DNA of 64,000 bases from Tenuifilum thalassicum (GCF_013265555.1 NZ_CP041345.1:914581-978580); one strand, 5' to 3'; positions 34,866 through 44,538 are shown, numbered from the stretch's first letter. The notes: generated by a model from the sequence alone, not told the origin. A program made the numbers and translations.

Positions 34866-35600
34866 GCTGCGCTGTCGTAACGCTTCGTAAAGCATTACTC
34901 CTGTTGCAACAGAAACATTCAGCGATTCAATTTTCCCTTTTAAGGGTATCCTTACAACTTCATCGGAGAGTTTTAAAACTTCGGGATGTATTCCAGTATC
35001 TTCGGCACCCATGACTATAGCAATGGGGCCAGCAAAATCAGCATTATACAAATCTTTTTTGCCCTTTTCGCTTGCCGATATAATTCTGAACCCATTATCT
35101 TTAAGCTGATAGCAAAACATCTTTAAACTCCCAACTCTGCAAATTGGCAAGTTATATAGCGCACCTGCAGATGTTTTAATGGCATCGCTACCTACACTAG
35201 CAGCACCTTTAGCTGGTACAATTATTGCATCCACTCCAGCACATTCGGCAGTTCTTACAATAGCGCCAAAATTCCGAACATCGGTTACTCTGTCCAGTAC
35301 CAGAAGAAAAGGAGGTGAGTTTTGCTCTTGAAGCTTGGGTAGTATATCGTCGAACTTTTGATATTCAATTGAGGCTGTGTAAGCAATAACTCCTTGGTGG
35401 TTTTTGTTTTGAAATTTTGAAAAGGCTTCAATAGGTACATACTGAAAGGGAATGTTCTCATGTTTTAGCTTTCCTAAAAGCTCAGATGCAAGATTACCTG
35501 TTAAGCCTTTCTTGATTATTACTTTGCTAATCGGAGCATTTGAATTTACTGCTTCAATAACAGCTCTGATGCCAAATATTAGATTTTCTTCTTTAGCCAT
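34860..35600 (-). CDS. rlmB: 23S rRNA (guanosine-2251-2'-O)-methyltransferase, RlmB
   Basis: The start at 35600 (MAKEENLIFGIRAVIEAV) is preferred over an extension into the ABC-F gene because it matches the family start and lies 2 bp past that gene's stop. The 246-residue SPOUT methyltransferase has the N-terminal L30-like domain and the knot motifs VLDRVTDVRNFGAIVRTAECAGVDAIIVP, VMGAEDTGIHPEVLKLSDEVVRIPL and SLNVSVATGVMLYEALRQ. It modifies the ribosomal peptidyl-transferase P-loop. Co-transcribed with the upstream ABC-F gene, it also links to ribosome function. Confidence 0.93.
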   Translation of the reverse strand: MAKEENLIFGIRAVIEAVNSNAPISKVIIKKGLTGNLASELLGKLKHENIPFQYVPIEAFSKFQNKNHQGVIAYTASIEYQKFDDILPKLQEQNSPPFLLVLDRVTDVRNFGAIVRTAECAGVDAIIVPAKGAASVGSDAIKTSAGALYNLPICRVGSLKMFCYQLKDNGFRIISASEKGKKDLYNADFAGPIAIVMGAEDTGIHPEVLKLSDEVVRIPLKGKIESLNVSVATGVMLYEALRQRSL

Positions 35601-35602
35601 GT

Positions 35603-37561
35603 TTATAGTTTGTTGCGTTGTTGTTTTAATTTGTCTAGTTGCGTGGCAAGATCTTCCCATTGCTCCATCTTTGTGGCAAGGTCTTCTTTCTTACCCTCGT
35701 AATTTGTAAAAAATTCCTTATCGCTTAGATCTATTCCATGTGCTGCAGGATCGGTTAGCTTGTTATCGATTTCGGATAATTCACTTTCAAGGGAAGAGAT
35801 CTCTTGCTCTAACTTATTGATTTGATTTTCAACTTTTCTAATCTTTCGATCTAACTCTTTTCGTTCTTCCCACAACTTTTTTTGGTCGGATGGTGCGTTG
35901 GTTTTATCTGTTGACTTTTGTTGCCTTTGTACAGCTTCTAGTTCTTTAAGAGTTTCCAGTTTTTTACGACGTAAAAAGTCGTATATACCACCAATGTGTT
36001 CTTTGACTTTCCCATGGGTGAATTCATAAACTTTATTCACCAATCCATTAAGGAAATCGCGATCGTGAGAAACAATAATAACTGTACCATTATACTCCAA
36101 GAGAGCATTCTTCAGAACATCTTTCGAACGCATGTCGAGGTGGTTTGTTGGCTCGTCGAGCACCAGTAGGTTATAGGGTTGAAGCATTAGCTTTGCTAGC
36201 GCCAAGCGGTTACGCTCTCCTCCCGATAACACGCTTACGCGTTTATCTACATCTTCGCCACGAAAAAGGAAAGCGCCAAGAATATCACGAATTTTTGTTC
36301 TTATATCCCCAACAGCAACTCTATCGATGGTTTCAAGAACAGTTAGCGAGTTGTCAAGTATCTCATCCTGGTTTTGTGCAAAATAACCAATGGTAACATT
36401 GTGGCCAATTTTCAGCTCTCCATCGTAGCTAAGCTCACCAACGATGATTCGGCTCATAGTGGTTTTCCCTTCGCCGTTTCGCCCAACAAATGCCACCTTT
36501 TCGCCACGTTCAATTGTAAAGTGTGCATCGGCAAATACTTGTTTGGTATCAAAACTCTTTGCTAGACCTTTTGCTTCAACAACAATATCGCCAGAACGAG
36601 GTGCTTCAGGGAAACGGATGTTTACCGTAGAGTTGTCTTCTTCCTCTATTTCAATAATATCCATCCGTTCAAGCATTTTTATTCTTGACTGTACTTGAAC
36701 GGCCTTTGTTGCCTTGTAACGGAATCGCTCAATGAAGTCTTGGGTATCTTCTATTAGCTTTTGCTGGTTTCGGTATGCAGCCAGCTGCTGCTCACGTCGT
36801 TCACGTCGAAGCTCAACATACTTAGTGTAAGGAACACGGTAGTCGTATACTTTACCTAATGAGATTTCAATTGTACGTTGGGTAACATTATCGAGGAATG
36901 CACGGTCGTGTGAGATTAGTAGTAGGGTGCCTTGGAAGTTTTTAAGGTACTCTTCTAGCCATTGTATCGATTCAATATCCAGGTGGTTGGTTGGCTCATC
37001 GAGCAGAAGAACCTGAGGGTTTTGTAGCAGTATCTTGGCAAGCTCTATTCGCATTCGCCAACCACCACTAAACTCAGTTGTTGGCCTAACGAAATCGGTT
37101 CGCTCAAATCCCAATCCCAGTAAAGTTTGCTCTGCACGTGCATCTGCTGTGTCGCCATCAAGAATGGTATAACGATCGTTAAGGTCGGTAAGCTTACTAA
37201 TGAGGGCTAGATACTCTTTACTTTCGTAGTCGGTTCGTGTTGCTATCTGTTCCGTTAGCTTTGTGATTTCGGATTTGATTTGTTTGATCTCAGCAAAAGC
37301 TTTCTTTGCTTCATCAAGAACCGTATTGCCCGAGGCAAGCTTCATTTGTTGAGGAAGATATCCCAACTTAATATCGCCCGATAACGAAACACTCCCCGAG
37401 GTTGGCTTTATTTCACCTGCAATTAGCCTAAGCATTGTGGTTTTACCTGCTCCATTTTTACCAACAAGGCCAACACGCTCATTATCGTTAAGCTGAAAGC
37501 TAACTCCTTTGAATAGGTCAAAACCACCAAAAGTTAGTGTGAGATTATTTACCGAAACCAT
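35603..37561 (-). CDS. ABC-F family ATPase (Uup/YdiF-like)
   Basis: The 652-residue soluble protein has two ABC domains and no membrane region. Walker A motifs are GKNGAGKTT (about residue 36) and GRNGEGKTT (about 360); signatures are FSGGWRMRIELA and LSGGERNRLALAKLM; both Walker B motifs read LDEPTNHLD. The linker between domains contains RFRYKATKAVQVQSRIKMLE, typical of ABC-F proteins that insert into the ribosomal E site. The C-terminus is a charged coiled coil (about 540-650) as in Uup/YdiF. Its role is translation or ribosome rescue rather than transport. It is co-directional with rlmB, separated by 2 bp. Confidence 0.93.
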   Translation of the reverse strand: MVSVNNLTLTFGGFDLFKGVSFQLNDNERVGLVGKNGAGKTTMLRLIAGEIKPTSGSVSLSGDIKLGYLPQQMKLASGNTVLDEAKKAFAEIKQIKSEITKLTEQIATRTDYESKEYLALISKLTDLNDRYTILDGDTADARAEQTLLGLGFERTDFVRPTTEFSGGWRMRIELAKILLQNPQVLLLDEPTNHLDIESIQWLEEYLKNFQGTLLLISHDRAFLDNVTQRTIEISLGKVYDYRVPYTKYVELRRERREQQLAAYRNQQKLIEDTQDFIERFRYKATKAVQVQSRIKMLERMDIIEIEEEDNSTVNIRFPEAPRSGDIVVEAKGLAKSFDTKQVFADAHFTIERGEKVAFVGRNGEGKTTMSRIIVGELSYDGELKIGHNVTIGYFAQNQDEILDNSLTVLETIDRVAVGDIRTKIRDILGAFLFRGEDVDKRVSVLSGGERNRLALAKLMLQPYNLLVLDEPTNHLDMRSKDVLKNALLEYNGTVIIVSHDRDFLNGLVNKVYEFTHGKVKEHIGGIYDFLRRKKLETLKELEAVQRQQKSTDKTNAPSDQKKLWEERKELDRKIRKVENQINKLEQEISSLESELSEIDNKLTDPAAHGIDLSDKEFFTNYEGKKEDLATKMEQWEDLATQLDKLKQQRNKL

Positions 37562-37586
37562 TGTAAAACAGAAAAAATAGTTGCTG

Positions 37587-37594
37587 CAAAGGTA
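37587..37594 (-). promoter_or_regulatory. Candidate -7 element of the ABC-F/rlmB promoter
   Basis: On the minus strand TACCTTTG matches TAnnTTTG and lies 25 bp before the start at 37561. No TTG is found at the -33 distance, so only the -7 box supports it. Confidence 0.4.
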
Positions 37595-37612
37595 ACACTT
37601 TATACTACTATT

Positions 37613-38320
37613 TTAGTCCTTAGAGTCATTTTTGGATTTTGCCTTTTGAATATCGAAATTGTAATAAACACCTAATGTGTATGTTCTCAACGGATTATTA
37701 GTATTTAACTTGTCTTGCAGCTGGAAAAACAAATCGATGCTCGATTTTTTATTAAGGGGGTATTCTATTCCTGTTCTAAATCTAATTTTTGAAAATTCTT
37801 TGGTTTCGTTTGGCGAAACATCAAAATAAATTTCCGACTGTATAAAGGGTTCAATCTTTGACCCTTTTATGTTATACGATAGCTTAATACCCTCACGAAA
37901 CTCTCTTTGTGTTTCAATGGAGTACCCATAATTGTATCGATTAATTAATCGGTGAAAGTAGTAAAATCGGTTCGATAGCTTAAATCGGCCTAAGCCAATA
38001 TTTGTCCTAACATTTATTCCTAAACGGTGAGCGTTAAAGTACTCCCCTGGATCGTCGTGAAAACGGTAGTACCTATATGATATACCTAGCTGAAAAAGTT
38101 TGTGAAATTTAATTTTAGCATCGGTTTCAAGTATAAGTTTGTCTATACTCATATCATCTATCAACCTTATTTCTGGTGAAAAGGAAACATCAACTTTTTT
38201 TGAAAGAGAGAGGTTTGCATTAGCACCAGTCCAAAATGTGCGCGATACCTGGGAATAAGTATTCATTCCAAACAGTAAGCCAACGAGCAAAAGTGCAAAG
38301 GTTATAGAGCGTTTCATCAA
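37613..38320 (-). CDS. DUF2490 outer-membrane beta-barrel-like protein
   Basis: The 235-residue exported protein (signal ending GMNTYSQ) matches DUF2490: RTFWTGANANLSLSKKVDVSFSPEIRL, LGISYRYYRFHDDPGEYFNAHRLGINVR, and alternating amphipathic strands to a final YTLGVYYNFDI. The strand pattern and aromatic girdles suggest a small outer-membrane barrel. The start codon overlaps the stop of the CotH gene (ATGA-type, 4 bp), so translation is coupled with it. The role is unknown; family members often sit beside CotH or surface-protein genes. Confidence 0.85.
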   Translation of the reverse strand: MMKRSITFALLLVGLLFGMNTYSQVSRTFWTGANANLSLSKKVDVSFSPEIRLIDDMSIDKLILETDAKIKFHKLFQLGISYRYYRFHDDPGEYFNAHRLGINVRTNIGLGRFKLSNRFYYFHRLINRYNYGYSIETQREFREGIKLSYNIKGSKIEPFIQSEIYFDVSPNETKEFSKIRFRTGIEYPLNKKSSIDLFFQLQDKLNTNNPLRTYTLGVYYNFDIQKAKSKNDSKD

Positions 38321-40644
38321 TTCGATTTTTTGTCAAAAATAACTTTTTGTGGCTGAATAACTAAATCCTGTTTGCCATGAAGTGTTATATAAATTAAGTA
38401 GATACCACTTGGAATGCCATTTGGCTGCCACTCATACTTTGTGTATGTTTCCTTTTTAATATCCTCCTTGGCGATAATTCTTCCTTGAGAGTTAATGATT
38501 GTGATGGTGTAATCGTAAGCTGGTTGGTACGATAAAGATATGGTTAACCTATTGGAAAACGGATTGGGATAGGTAATAATTTGTGGCAAAACCATTTCAA
38601 AGCGTTTCGTTGTTAACACATTGCTCAATCCAGGTGTTGGACTTAAAAGTATTTGAGGTAAACCCAAACCATCAGGGTAATACCCAAAACTAGCATTTTT
38701 ATCGATGCTTCCAAATCTAAAACCATCAACCAGTTTATATCCATTTGAGGTTAGGGCAAACAAACCTATCTCTTCGCTTTGTTTGTTTAGTTTGAATGGA
38801 AGATGGTTTTCCCCTTTTTCTGGTTGTCCGTCGGCCCAAAGCAGCTTAAACTCACCAGGTTTGATTATTATATTGGGTAGAATGCATTTTGTTGGTTTTC
38901 CCAAAGTATCAGTAATAGTCATGCCATAAAGTGAGATTGGTGTTTTGCCATAATTGTAGAGCTCAATCCAATCGGAATAGAAACAGAATTCATCGGGGAA
39001 AGTTGATGTGTTCGAGGTCATCACTTCATTAATGCATAAAGGTAAATCGATTTGATTAAACTCAACCTCGTAAACATTTTCAAGTGGTTCCCGGGTTTTG
39101 TTACCATTTTTATCGGTTGCTTCAAAAAAGAAGCGGATTCGTTTTGTTTTGTCAGCCCAAGGGCCTATAGTGGTTTTAAAGTGGTTATTATTAGTGTTGT
39201 CCATCGATTTGCTTTTGTAGCCATCTTTATCGGTACAGTAAAATATCTTAAACTCTGCCAAATCTTCATCGTCAACATCAGCGGAAACTAAAATGGGAAC
39301 CCTGTGGCCATAGGCTTGCCATGTAACATTTGAGATAATTGGCGGAATGTCACCGATGCTAAACTGCGAATTAGCATATTGAATGCGTTTTGTTACATAA
39401 GGGATTAAACCGTATTTTACATGTCCGCTTAATGCGGAGGTGAATGAGTTATAGAAATCGTCAAAGTTCCAACCATAATCGAGCGGCCTGTATGGGTCGG
39501 CTAATACATTATCCTCTATAGTTGATCGAAGCGCAAAGGCTTTTGTCTGTATGCTTTGAACCGAGAAATCGCCATTAATTAGTTTTTTTAGGTAAAAATA
39601 GTAACGATTCCGATACTCTTTAACAGCCAGAATGTTTTTGGTAAGCGGACGCAAATCGCTACTTGCCCATGAGGTAACACTTCTTTTAGCCCAGTCGATA
39701 TTGAACCAATCTATTCCAAAAGTATTGTCGGTATCGTAAGGAATAAACTCAAATCGGCCAGTAGTAGTGTTTTTGTAAAGGTAAAAGTTGTTTTGATTGA
39801 ATGAGTAGCCATCCCAGTTGCCAGTTAGCGCTTCAACTGCTAAATATTTCAGGAAGTTATTTACATTAAAAACGGGTTCGAGCTTTTCGGGGAGCTCTGA
39901 GATTGGAGTTTGGTTTAAAATTTTAATTAGTTGGGCAAGGTCAGAGTAATCATCTCTCTCGGCATTGGTTTTTAGGTCATATACCCTATGCCCATACTGG
40001 ATAAGCTTGTATGCATTCGGATTGTCATCCCGATATGACAGGTTTGCAGGATAGAGGCACTTGTACAGATTACCATTACTGTTACTGAATCTTGATTTCA
40101 CAAAATTTTCATCGATATGCTCAACATTAGCATATACGCCAAAGTATTGGTTGTTAATATAAAGTGCAACATGGTTGGCTCTTGGAGCTGGAAGACCTAA
40201 TCCTGCCATTAAATCCCAAACCAGTTTTGAACGGATCAAAGAAGGATCGTTGTGTTCACCATTGAGGTTTAGCTTCTCAATCCCTTGAACCTTTTGTCCT
40301 ATTACAAAAGTGTTGAACGAAACCTTAAACGATTTCTTTTTGGCATATCGCGATGTATTCCCCCTTAGCCTAAAACCAATGTTTTCAACTCTAATGGAGT
40401 ATTTTGTCGATTTAATTTGAAAAGTTGCAGGGTACTCAATGTTGCTTTCCTCATTCCCAGGCTGAAGTATGATTTGGAGATACTCGGGATTAATTGTGAT
40501 ATCAACTCGAGGCACTTCACTATCGTCGTACAACGGATTAATGTTGTTGGTAGTTTGTGCAAAAACTTTAATGACGAGGAATAAAATAAATACTAGAGAA
40601 AAAACCTTTTTCAACTTATTAGATTTTATGAAAACACTAGGCAA
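38317..40644 (-). CDS. CotH kinase-family/lamin-tail surface protein with T9SS sorting domain
   Basis: The 775-residue exported protein opens with a signal peptide (VFSLVFILFLVIKVFAQ). Residues about 45-430 are a CotH domain: FRLRGNTSRYAKKKSFKVSF, LNGEHNDPSLIRSKLVWDLM, YFGVYANVEHIDENFVKSRF, GNWDGYSFNQNNFYLYKN and the metal-binding YDTDNTFG. CotH proteins are atypical kinases that phosphorylate or otherwise modify proteins. A lamin-tail domain follows (about 540-650, CINEVMTSNTSTFPDEFCFYSDWIELYNYG). The last ~75 residues (YPNPFSNRLTISL to SGIYLIYITLHG) are a type A T9SS C-terminal domain. It is thus a secreted, surface-attached protein, with the DUF2490 gene overlapping downstream. Confidence 0.9.
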   Translation of the reverse strand: MPSVFIKSNKLKKVFSLVFILFLVIKVFAQTTNNINPLYDDSEVPRVDITINPEYLQIILQPGNEESNIEYPATFQIKSTKYSIRVENIGFRLRGNTSRYAKKKSFKVSFNTFVIGQKVQGIEKLNLNGEHNDPSLIRSKLVWDLMAGLGLPAPRANHVALYINNQYFGVYANVEHIDENFVKSRFSNSNGNLYKCLYPANLSYRDDNPNAYKLIQYGHRVYDLKTNAERDDYSDLAQLIKILNQTPISELPEKLEPVFNVNNFLKYLAVEALTGNWDGYSFNQNNFYLYKNTTTGRFEFIPYDTDNTFGIDWFNIDWAKRSVTSWASSDLRPLTKNILAVKEYRNRYYFYLKKLINGDFSVQSIQTKAFALRSTIEDNVLADPYRPLDYGWNFDDFYNSFTSALSGHVKYGLIPYVTKRIQYANSQFSIGDIPPIISNVTWQAYGHRVPILVSADVDDEDLAEFKIFYCTDKDGYKSKSMDNTNNNHFKTTIGPWADKTKRIRFFFEATDKNGNKTREPLENVYEVEFNQIDLPLCINEVMTSNTSTFPDEFCFYSDWIELYNYGKTPISLYGMTITDTLGKPTKCILPNIIIKPGEFKLLWADGQPEKGENHLPFKLNKQSEEIGLFALTSNGYKLVDGFRFGSIDKNASFGYYPDGLGLPQILLSPTPGLSNVLTTKRFEMVLPQIITYPNPFSNRLTISLSYQPAYDYTITIINSQGRIIAKEDIKKETYTKYEWQPNGIPSGIYLIYITLHGKQDLVIQPQKVIFDKKSN

Positions 40645-40808
40645 ATGTAAAATTTAAATGAAATCCAGTTTTTTGTACAGATAAAATAGGGGCAAAAAGT
40701 TTGCAATCGTTTGCAATATTTTGGTTAAAACATGGAGAAAAAATATTTAGAAAGATTCCAAATTAGCAAAGTGTTAATGAAATTTAAATAGTGTAAAGGA
40801 AAGAAATA

Positions 40809-40816
40809 TATTTTTG
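40809..40816 (+). promoter_or_regulatory. Candidate -7 element of the rnf operon promoter
   Basis: TATTTTTG, an exact TAnnTTTG match, lies 23 bp before the rseC start at 40840. No -33 TTG is found at the usual distance. The rest of the 195-bp gap between the divergent CotH and rseC genes shows no other signal. Confidence 0.4.
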
Positions 40817-40839
40817 TACTTGATTTTAAAAGGATAGGA

Positions 40840-41262
40840 ATGTCTTCGAAACCTAAAGTAATAGAGCATTTAGGTCGAGTTGAAGCTATAACAACAAATG
40901 AAATTAGCGTTGTAATAGTTAGCCAATCGGCATGTGCAAGTTGTCATGCAAAGGGGGCATGTAGTGCTTCCGACGTGGAGGAGAAGCGAATTGTAGTTAA
41001 AAAACCAAATCATAACTACTCCGTAGGGGAAACAGTAAAGGTGACCATGAACCAATCGCTTGGATTTAAAGCTTTGTTTCTTGGATATTTACTACCGCTA
41101 ATCATAGTGCTAGTAACCCTTTTTGTTTTTAGTGGTTTAGGATATACTGAGGCTCATGCAGGCATATTTTCACTATTGGTATTACCTCCATACTACTTGA
41201 TACTTTATTTATTAAGGAATAAGATTGCGAAGGAATTTTATTTTGATATTGATAAAATATAA
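40840..41262 (+). CDS. rseC: RseC/SoxR-reducing family protein
   Basis: The 140-residue protein has a cysteine-rich N-terminus (SQSACASCHAKGACSAS, a CxxCx5C pattern) and then two membrane helices (LGFKALFLGYLLPLIIVLVTLFVF and GIFSLLVLPPYYLILYLL). This is the RseC family, which acts with RNF-type complexes to reduce SoxR or modulate sigma-E in enterics. Here it heads the rnf operon, 19 bp before rnfB, as is typical of Bacteroidota. It is probably an assembly or electron-transfer accessory of the complex; its exact job is inferred from context. Confidence 0.9.
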   Translation: MSSKPKVIEHLGRVEAITTNEISVVIVSQSACASCHAKGACSASDVEEKRIVVKKPNHNYSVGETVKVTMNQSLGFKALFLGYLLPLIIVLVTLFVFSGLGYTEAHAGIFSLLVLPPYYLILYLLRNKIAKEFYFDIDKI

Positions 41263-41281
41263 AGTTAAACCAGCCTAAATT

Positions 41282-42148
41282 ATGAATTCTATTATTGTTA
41301 CAGCAATTTTGGTACTTGGGATACTAGGCGTAGTGCTTGCAATAGTGCTATACCTGGTTGCACAAAAGTTCAAAGTAGTTGAAGATCCTCGAATTGATCA
41401 GGTAGAAGCAGTATTACCAGGCGCAAATTGTGGGGGGTGTGGCTATCCAGGTTGTAGAGGATTTGCCGAGGCGGTTGTTAAGTCCGATGATCTTTCGGCC
41501 TTGTTTTGCCCTGTTGGAGGAAACGACACTATGGCCAAGGCAGCTGAGATTATGGGTAAAACAGCCGAAGCAAAAGACCCCATGGTTGCAGTTGTTAGAT
41601 GTTCGGGAAGCCCTGAGCATCGAAATCGTATTGTAGAATACGATGGGGCATCGTCGTGTAAGTTGGCAACGGCTCTATACAGTGGCGATACTGGTTGCCA
41701 ATATGGGTGCCTTGGGCTTGGCGACTGTGTGGCAGTTTGTAACTTTGATGCCATTTACATCGATCCCGAAACCCTTTTACCTGTTGTTGACGAGGAAAAA
41801 TGTACAGCATGCGGAGCTTGCGTAAAGGCTTGTCCTAAGTCAATTATTGAACTCCGTAAGAAAGGGCCCAAAGGGAAGCGTATTTATGTTTCATGTATCA
41901 ACCAGGATAAAGGTGGTCCTGCTCGTAAAGCTTGCAAGGTGGCATGTATTGGATGTGGCAAATGTGCTAAGGTATGCCCTCACGATGCCATCACCATTGA
42001 AAACAACCTAGCTTACATCGATTACAATAAGTGCAAGCTTTGTAGAAAGTGTGTAGCTGAATGTCCTACTGGCGCAATACTGGAAATTAATTTCCCGCCA
42101 AGAAAGAAAAAGGTAGAAGGACAGACAGAAAATGTTGAAACTAAATAG
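41282..42148 (+). CDS. rnfB: RNF complex subunit B, iron-sulfur protein
   Basis: The 288-residue protein has an N-terminal membrane anchor (residues 5-27) and then the RnfB cluster motif GANCGGCGYPGCRGFAEAV. More cysteine sets follow: GCQYGCLGLGDCVAVC, CTACGACVKACP, CIGCGKCAKVCP and CKLCRKCVAECP. It is the entry point for ferredoxin electrons in the RNF complex, which couples ferredoxin:NAD+ oxidoreduction to Na+ or H+ translocation. It is longer and richer in clusters than proteobacterial RnfB, as in other anaerobes. It follows rseC by 19 bp. Confidence 0.96.
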   Translation: MNSIIVTAILVLGILGVVLAIVLYLVAQKFKVVEDPRIDQVEAVLPGANCGGCGYPGCRGFAEAVVKSDDLSALFCPVGGNDTMAKAAEIMGKTAEAKDPMVAVVRCSGSPEHRNRIVEYDGASSCKLATALYSGDTGCQYGCLGLGDCVAVCNFDAIYIDPETLLPVVDEEKCTACGACVKACPKSIIELRKKGPKGKRIYVSCINQDKGGPARKACKVACIGCGKCAKVCPHDAITIENNLAYIDYNKCKLCRKCVAECPTGAILEINFPPRKKKVEGQTENVETK

Positions 42149-42173
42149 TATAACCCCAAACATACCATATAAA

Positions 42174-43505
42174 ATGTTGAAGACATTTTCCAAAGGTGGC
42201 GTTCATCCGCCCGAAAATAAATTCTCAGCAGATAAACCAATTGAGGTGCTACCACTGCCTAAAAAGGTGAGCATACCTATTTCACAACATATTGGTGCAC
42301 CAGCTTCAATTATAGTTGCAAAAGGCGATAAGGTTAAAGTAGGGCAGCTTATAGCTAAAAGTTCTGGATTTGTTTCGGCAAATATCCATTCATCGGTTTC
42401 TGGAACAGTGGAATCAATTACTCCTGTGCTCGACAGTTCAGGGTATAAACGCCCAGCCATAACAATTGCTGTTGAAGGAGATGAATGGGAACCTACCATT
42501 GACCGCTCGCCCAATTTGAAGCGTGAAATAAGTATTGATGCTCAGGAGATTGTTAAAAAGATTGCCGAAGCTGGTATAGTTGGGCTTGGTGGTGCAACTT
42601 TCCCTTCGCATGTTAAGCTTTCGGTACCCGATGGGAAAAAGGCCGAGGTTCTTATTATCAACGGAGTTGAATGTGAGCCTTACTTAACCTCCGACCATCG
42701 ACTTATGCTTGAGAAGGGGCATGAGCTAATGGTTGGTATTCAAATATTAATGAAGGCGTTAGGCGTTACTAAAGCCATGATTGGTATTGAAAACAACAAG
42801 CCTGATGCAATTAAATATCTTACTGATATTTCAGAGGAGTACCAAGGAGTAACCGTTCATGCATTAAAGGTAAAATACCCACAAGGAGGTGAGAAGCAGC
42901 TTATAAAAGCGCTTATTAATAGAGAGGTACCTTCTGGCGCATTACCAATTGAAGTAGGAGCTGTTGTTCATAATGTGGGAACAGCCTTTGCAGCCTATGA
43001 GGCTGTGCAGAAGAATAAGCCTCTTATTGAAAGAGTGGTGACTGTAACCGGGAAAAATCTTCCTAAACCTTCTAACTTTTTGGTTCGCATTGGAACGCCT
43101 GTAGACGAGCTAATTGAAGCAGCAGGCGGATTACCCGAGGATACTGCAAAGGTTGTAAATGGTGGTCCTATGATGGGAAAAGCGGTAAGCGATATTTCGA
43201 TTCCTGTTACCAAAGGTACTTCAGGAATAATTGTTTTCCCCGCTAAAGAATCGAAGCGCAAGACCGAAGGCCTTTGCATTCGCTGTGCAAAATGTGTATC
43301 GGCCTGTCCTATGGGGTTAGAACCATACCTACTAATTAGAATGAGCCAACGAATGATGTTTGAGGAGATGGAGCATGAGCACGTGCTCGATTGTATGGAG
43401 TGTGGCTCATGTAGCTTTGAATGTCCTGCAAATCTTCCTTTGCTCGACTATATTCGATTAGGTAAAACAGAGGTAAATAAAATAGTTCGGAGTCGAAAGA
43501 ACTAA
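42174..43505 (+). CDS. rnfC: RNF complex subunit C, NADH-binding
   Basis: The start at 42174 yields MLKTFSKGGVHPPENK, the canonical RnfC N-terminus; an in-frame extension to 42132 overlaps rnfB and is rejected. The 443 residues include a biotinyl-lipoyl-like N-terminal domain (SGFVSANIHSSVSGTVESI), the NADH/FMN-binding fold like NuoF (GIVGLGGATFPSHVKL, LIINGVECEPYLTSDHRLM, VKYPQGGEKQLIKAL) and two 4Fe-4S motifs (CIRCAKCVSACP and CMECGSCSFECP). It passes electrons between RnfB/membrane flavins and NAD+ on the cytoplasmic side. Confidence 0.96.
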   Translation: MLKTFSKGGVHPPENKFSADKPIEVLPLPKKVSIPISQHIGAPASIIVAKGDKVKVGQLIAKSSGFVSANIHSSVSGTVESITPVLDSSGYKRPAITIAVEGDEWEPTIDRSPNLKREISIDAQEIVKKIAEAGIVGLGGATFPSHVKLSVPDGKKAEVLIINGVECEPYLTSDHRLMLEKGHELMVGIQILMKALGVTKAMIGIENNKPDAIKYLTDISEEYQGVTVHALKVKYPQGGEKQLIKALINREVPSGALPIEVGAVVHNVGTAFAAYEAVQKNKPLIERVVTVTGKNLPKPSNFLVRIGTPVDELIEAAGGLPEDTAKVVNGGPMMGKAVSDISIPVTKGTSGIIVFPAKESKRKTEGLCIRCAKCVSACPMGLEPYLLIRMSQRMMFEEMEHEHVLDCMECGSCSFECPANLPLLDYIRLGKTEVNKIVRSRKN

Positions 43506-43533
43506 TTTCTTAACCAGCCAAACTAATTAAATA

Positions 43534-44538
43534 ATGGATCGTAAACTTGTAGTTTCACCATCACCCCACGTTCATAGCGGCTTATCGACAAGTCAGCTTA
43601 TGTTCAACGTGGTTTTAGCGCTTATGCCGGCATTTGCTGTTTCGCTTTACTATTTTGGCGTAGGTGCTTTATTTGTAACACTGCTTTCTGTATTATCGTG
43701 TGTTGCATTTGAGTATTTAATCCAAAGGTTTATACTAAAAGTTCGGCCAACCATTACCGATGGCTCTGCTATTGTTACCGGATTGCTTTTGGCATTTAAT
43801 GTTCCAAGTAATTTATACTGGTATATAATTGTTGTAGGAAGCCTTTTTGCCATAGGTGTAGCCAAGTTAAGTTTTGGTGGTTTAGGTAGCAATCCTTTTA
43901 ACCCTGCTCTTGCAGCCCGAGTTTTTATGCTGATATCTTTCCCTGTTCAAATGACAAGCTGGCCTTTACCCATTGAGTCGCGTTTGAAACTAATTGACGC
44001 TGCAACAGGTCCCACCCCACTTGCCATACTAAAGGAAGGACTTAAGAAAGGAGATACAATTACACAAATTGCCGATCAGATTCCTTCACACATGCAGCTT
44101 TTTATGGGAGTTATGGGGGGATCGTTAGGTGAAATCTCTGCCATCGCACTTCTTCTTGGATTTGCATGGTTACTTTACAAAAAGGTTATTACATGGCATA
44201 TTCCAATAACAATCTTTACAACCATATTTGTATTTACTGGTATTCTGTGGTTGATTAATCCAGAAAAAAATGCCGACCCAATATTCCATCTTCTAACTGG
44301 TGGTGTTATGCTTGGTGCCATATTCATGGCAACCGATTATGTGACATCGCCAATGCACCCAAAAGGAATGATAATTTTTGGTATTGGAATTGGGTTGTTG
44401 ACTGTAATTATCAGAGTTTTTGGGGCATATCCCGAAGGTGTTTCGTTTGCTATTCTTATTATGAACGCCTTTGTACCCCTATTAAACCGCTATGTTAAAC
44501 CAAAACGCTTTGGAGAGGAGGTTAAACGAAATGGCTAA
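43534..44538 (+). CDS. rnfD: RNF complex subunit D, flavin-bound membrane protein
   Basis: The 334-residue integral membrane protein belongs to the NqrB/RnfD family. It begins VVSPSPHVHSGLSTSQLMFNVVLALMPA and has about nine hydrophobic helices. The covalent FMN attachment region is seen as DAATGPTPLAILKEG, with the likely FMN-binding Thr in TGPTPL. FGGLGSNPFNPALAARVFMLISFP and DYVTSPMHPKG are family hallmarks. It forms part of the ion-translocating core in the inner membrane. Its 3' end overlaps rnfG by 8 bp. Confidence 0.96.
   Translation: MDRKLVVSPSPHVHSGLSTSQLMFNVVLALMPAFAVSLYYFGVGALFVTLLSVLSCVAFEYLIQRFILKVRPTITDGSAIVTGLLLAFNVPSNLYWYIIVVGSLFAIGVAKLSFGGLGSNPFNPALAARVFMLISFPVQMTSWPLPIESRLKLIDAATGPTPLAILKEGLKKGDTITQIADQIPSHMQLFMGVMGGSLGEISAIALLLGFAWLLYKKVITWHIPITIFTTIFVFTGILWLINPEKNADPIFHLLTGGVMLGAIFMATDYVTSPMHPKGMIIFGIGIGLLTVIIRVFGAYPEGVSFAILIMNAFVPLLNRYVKPKRFGEEVKRNG

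Noticed and set aside
41443-42255. Several minus-strand frames over rnfB and rnfC
   Set aside because: They oppose cysteine-motif coding sequence that is clearly real; no ribosome-binding sites or domain hits by eye.
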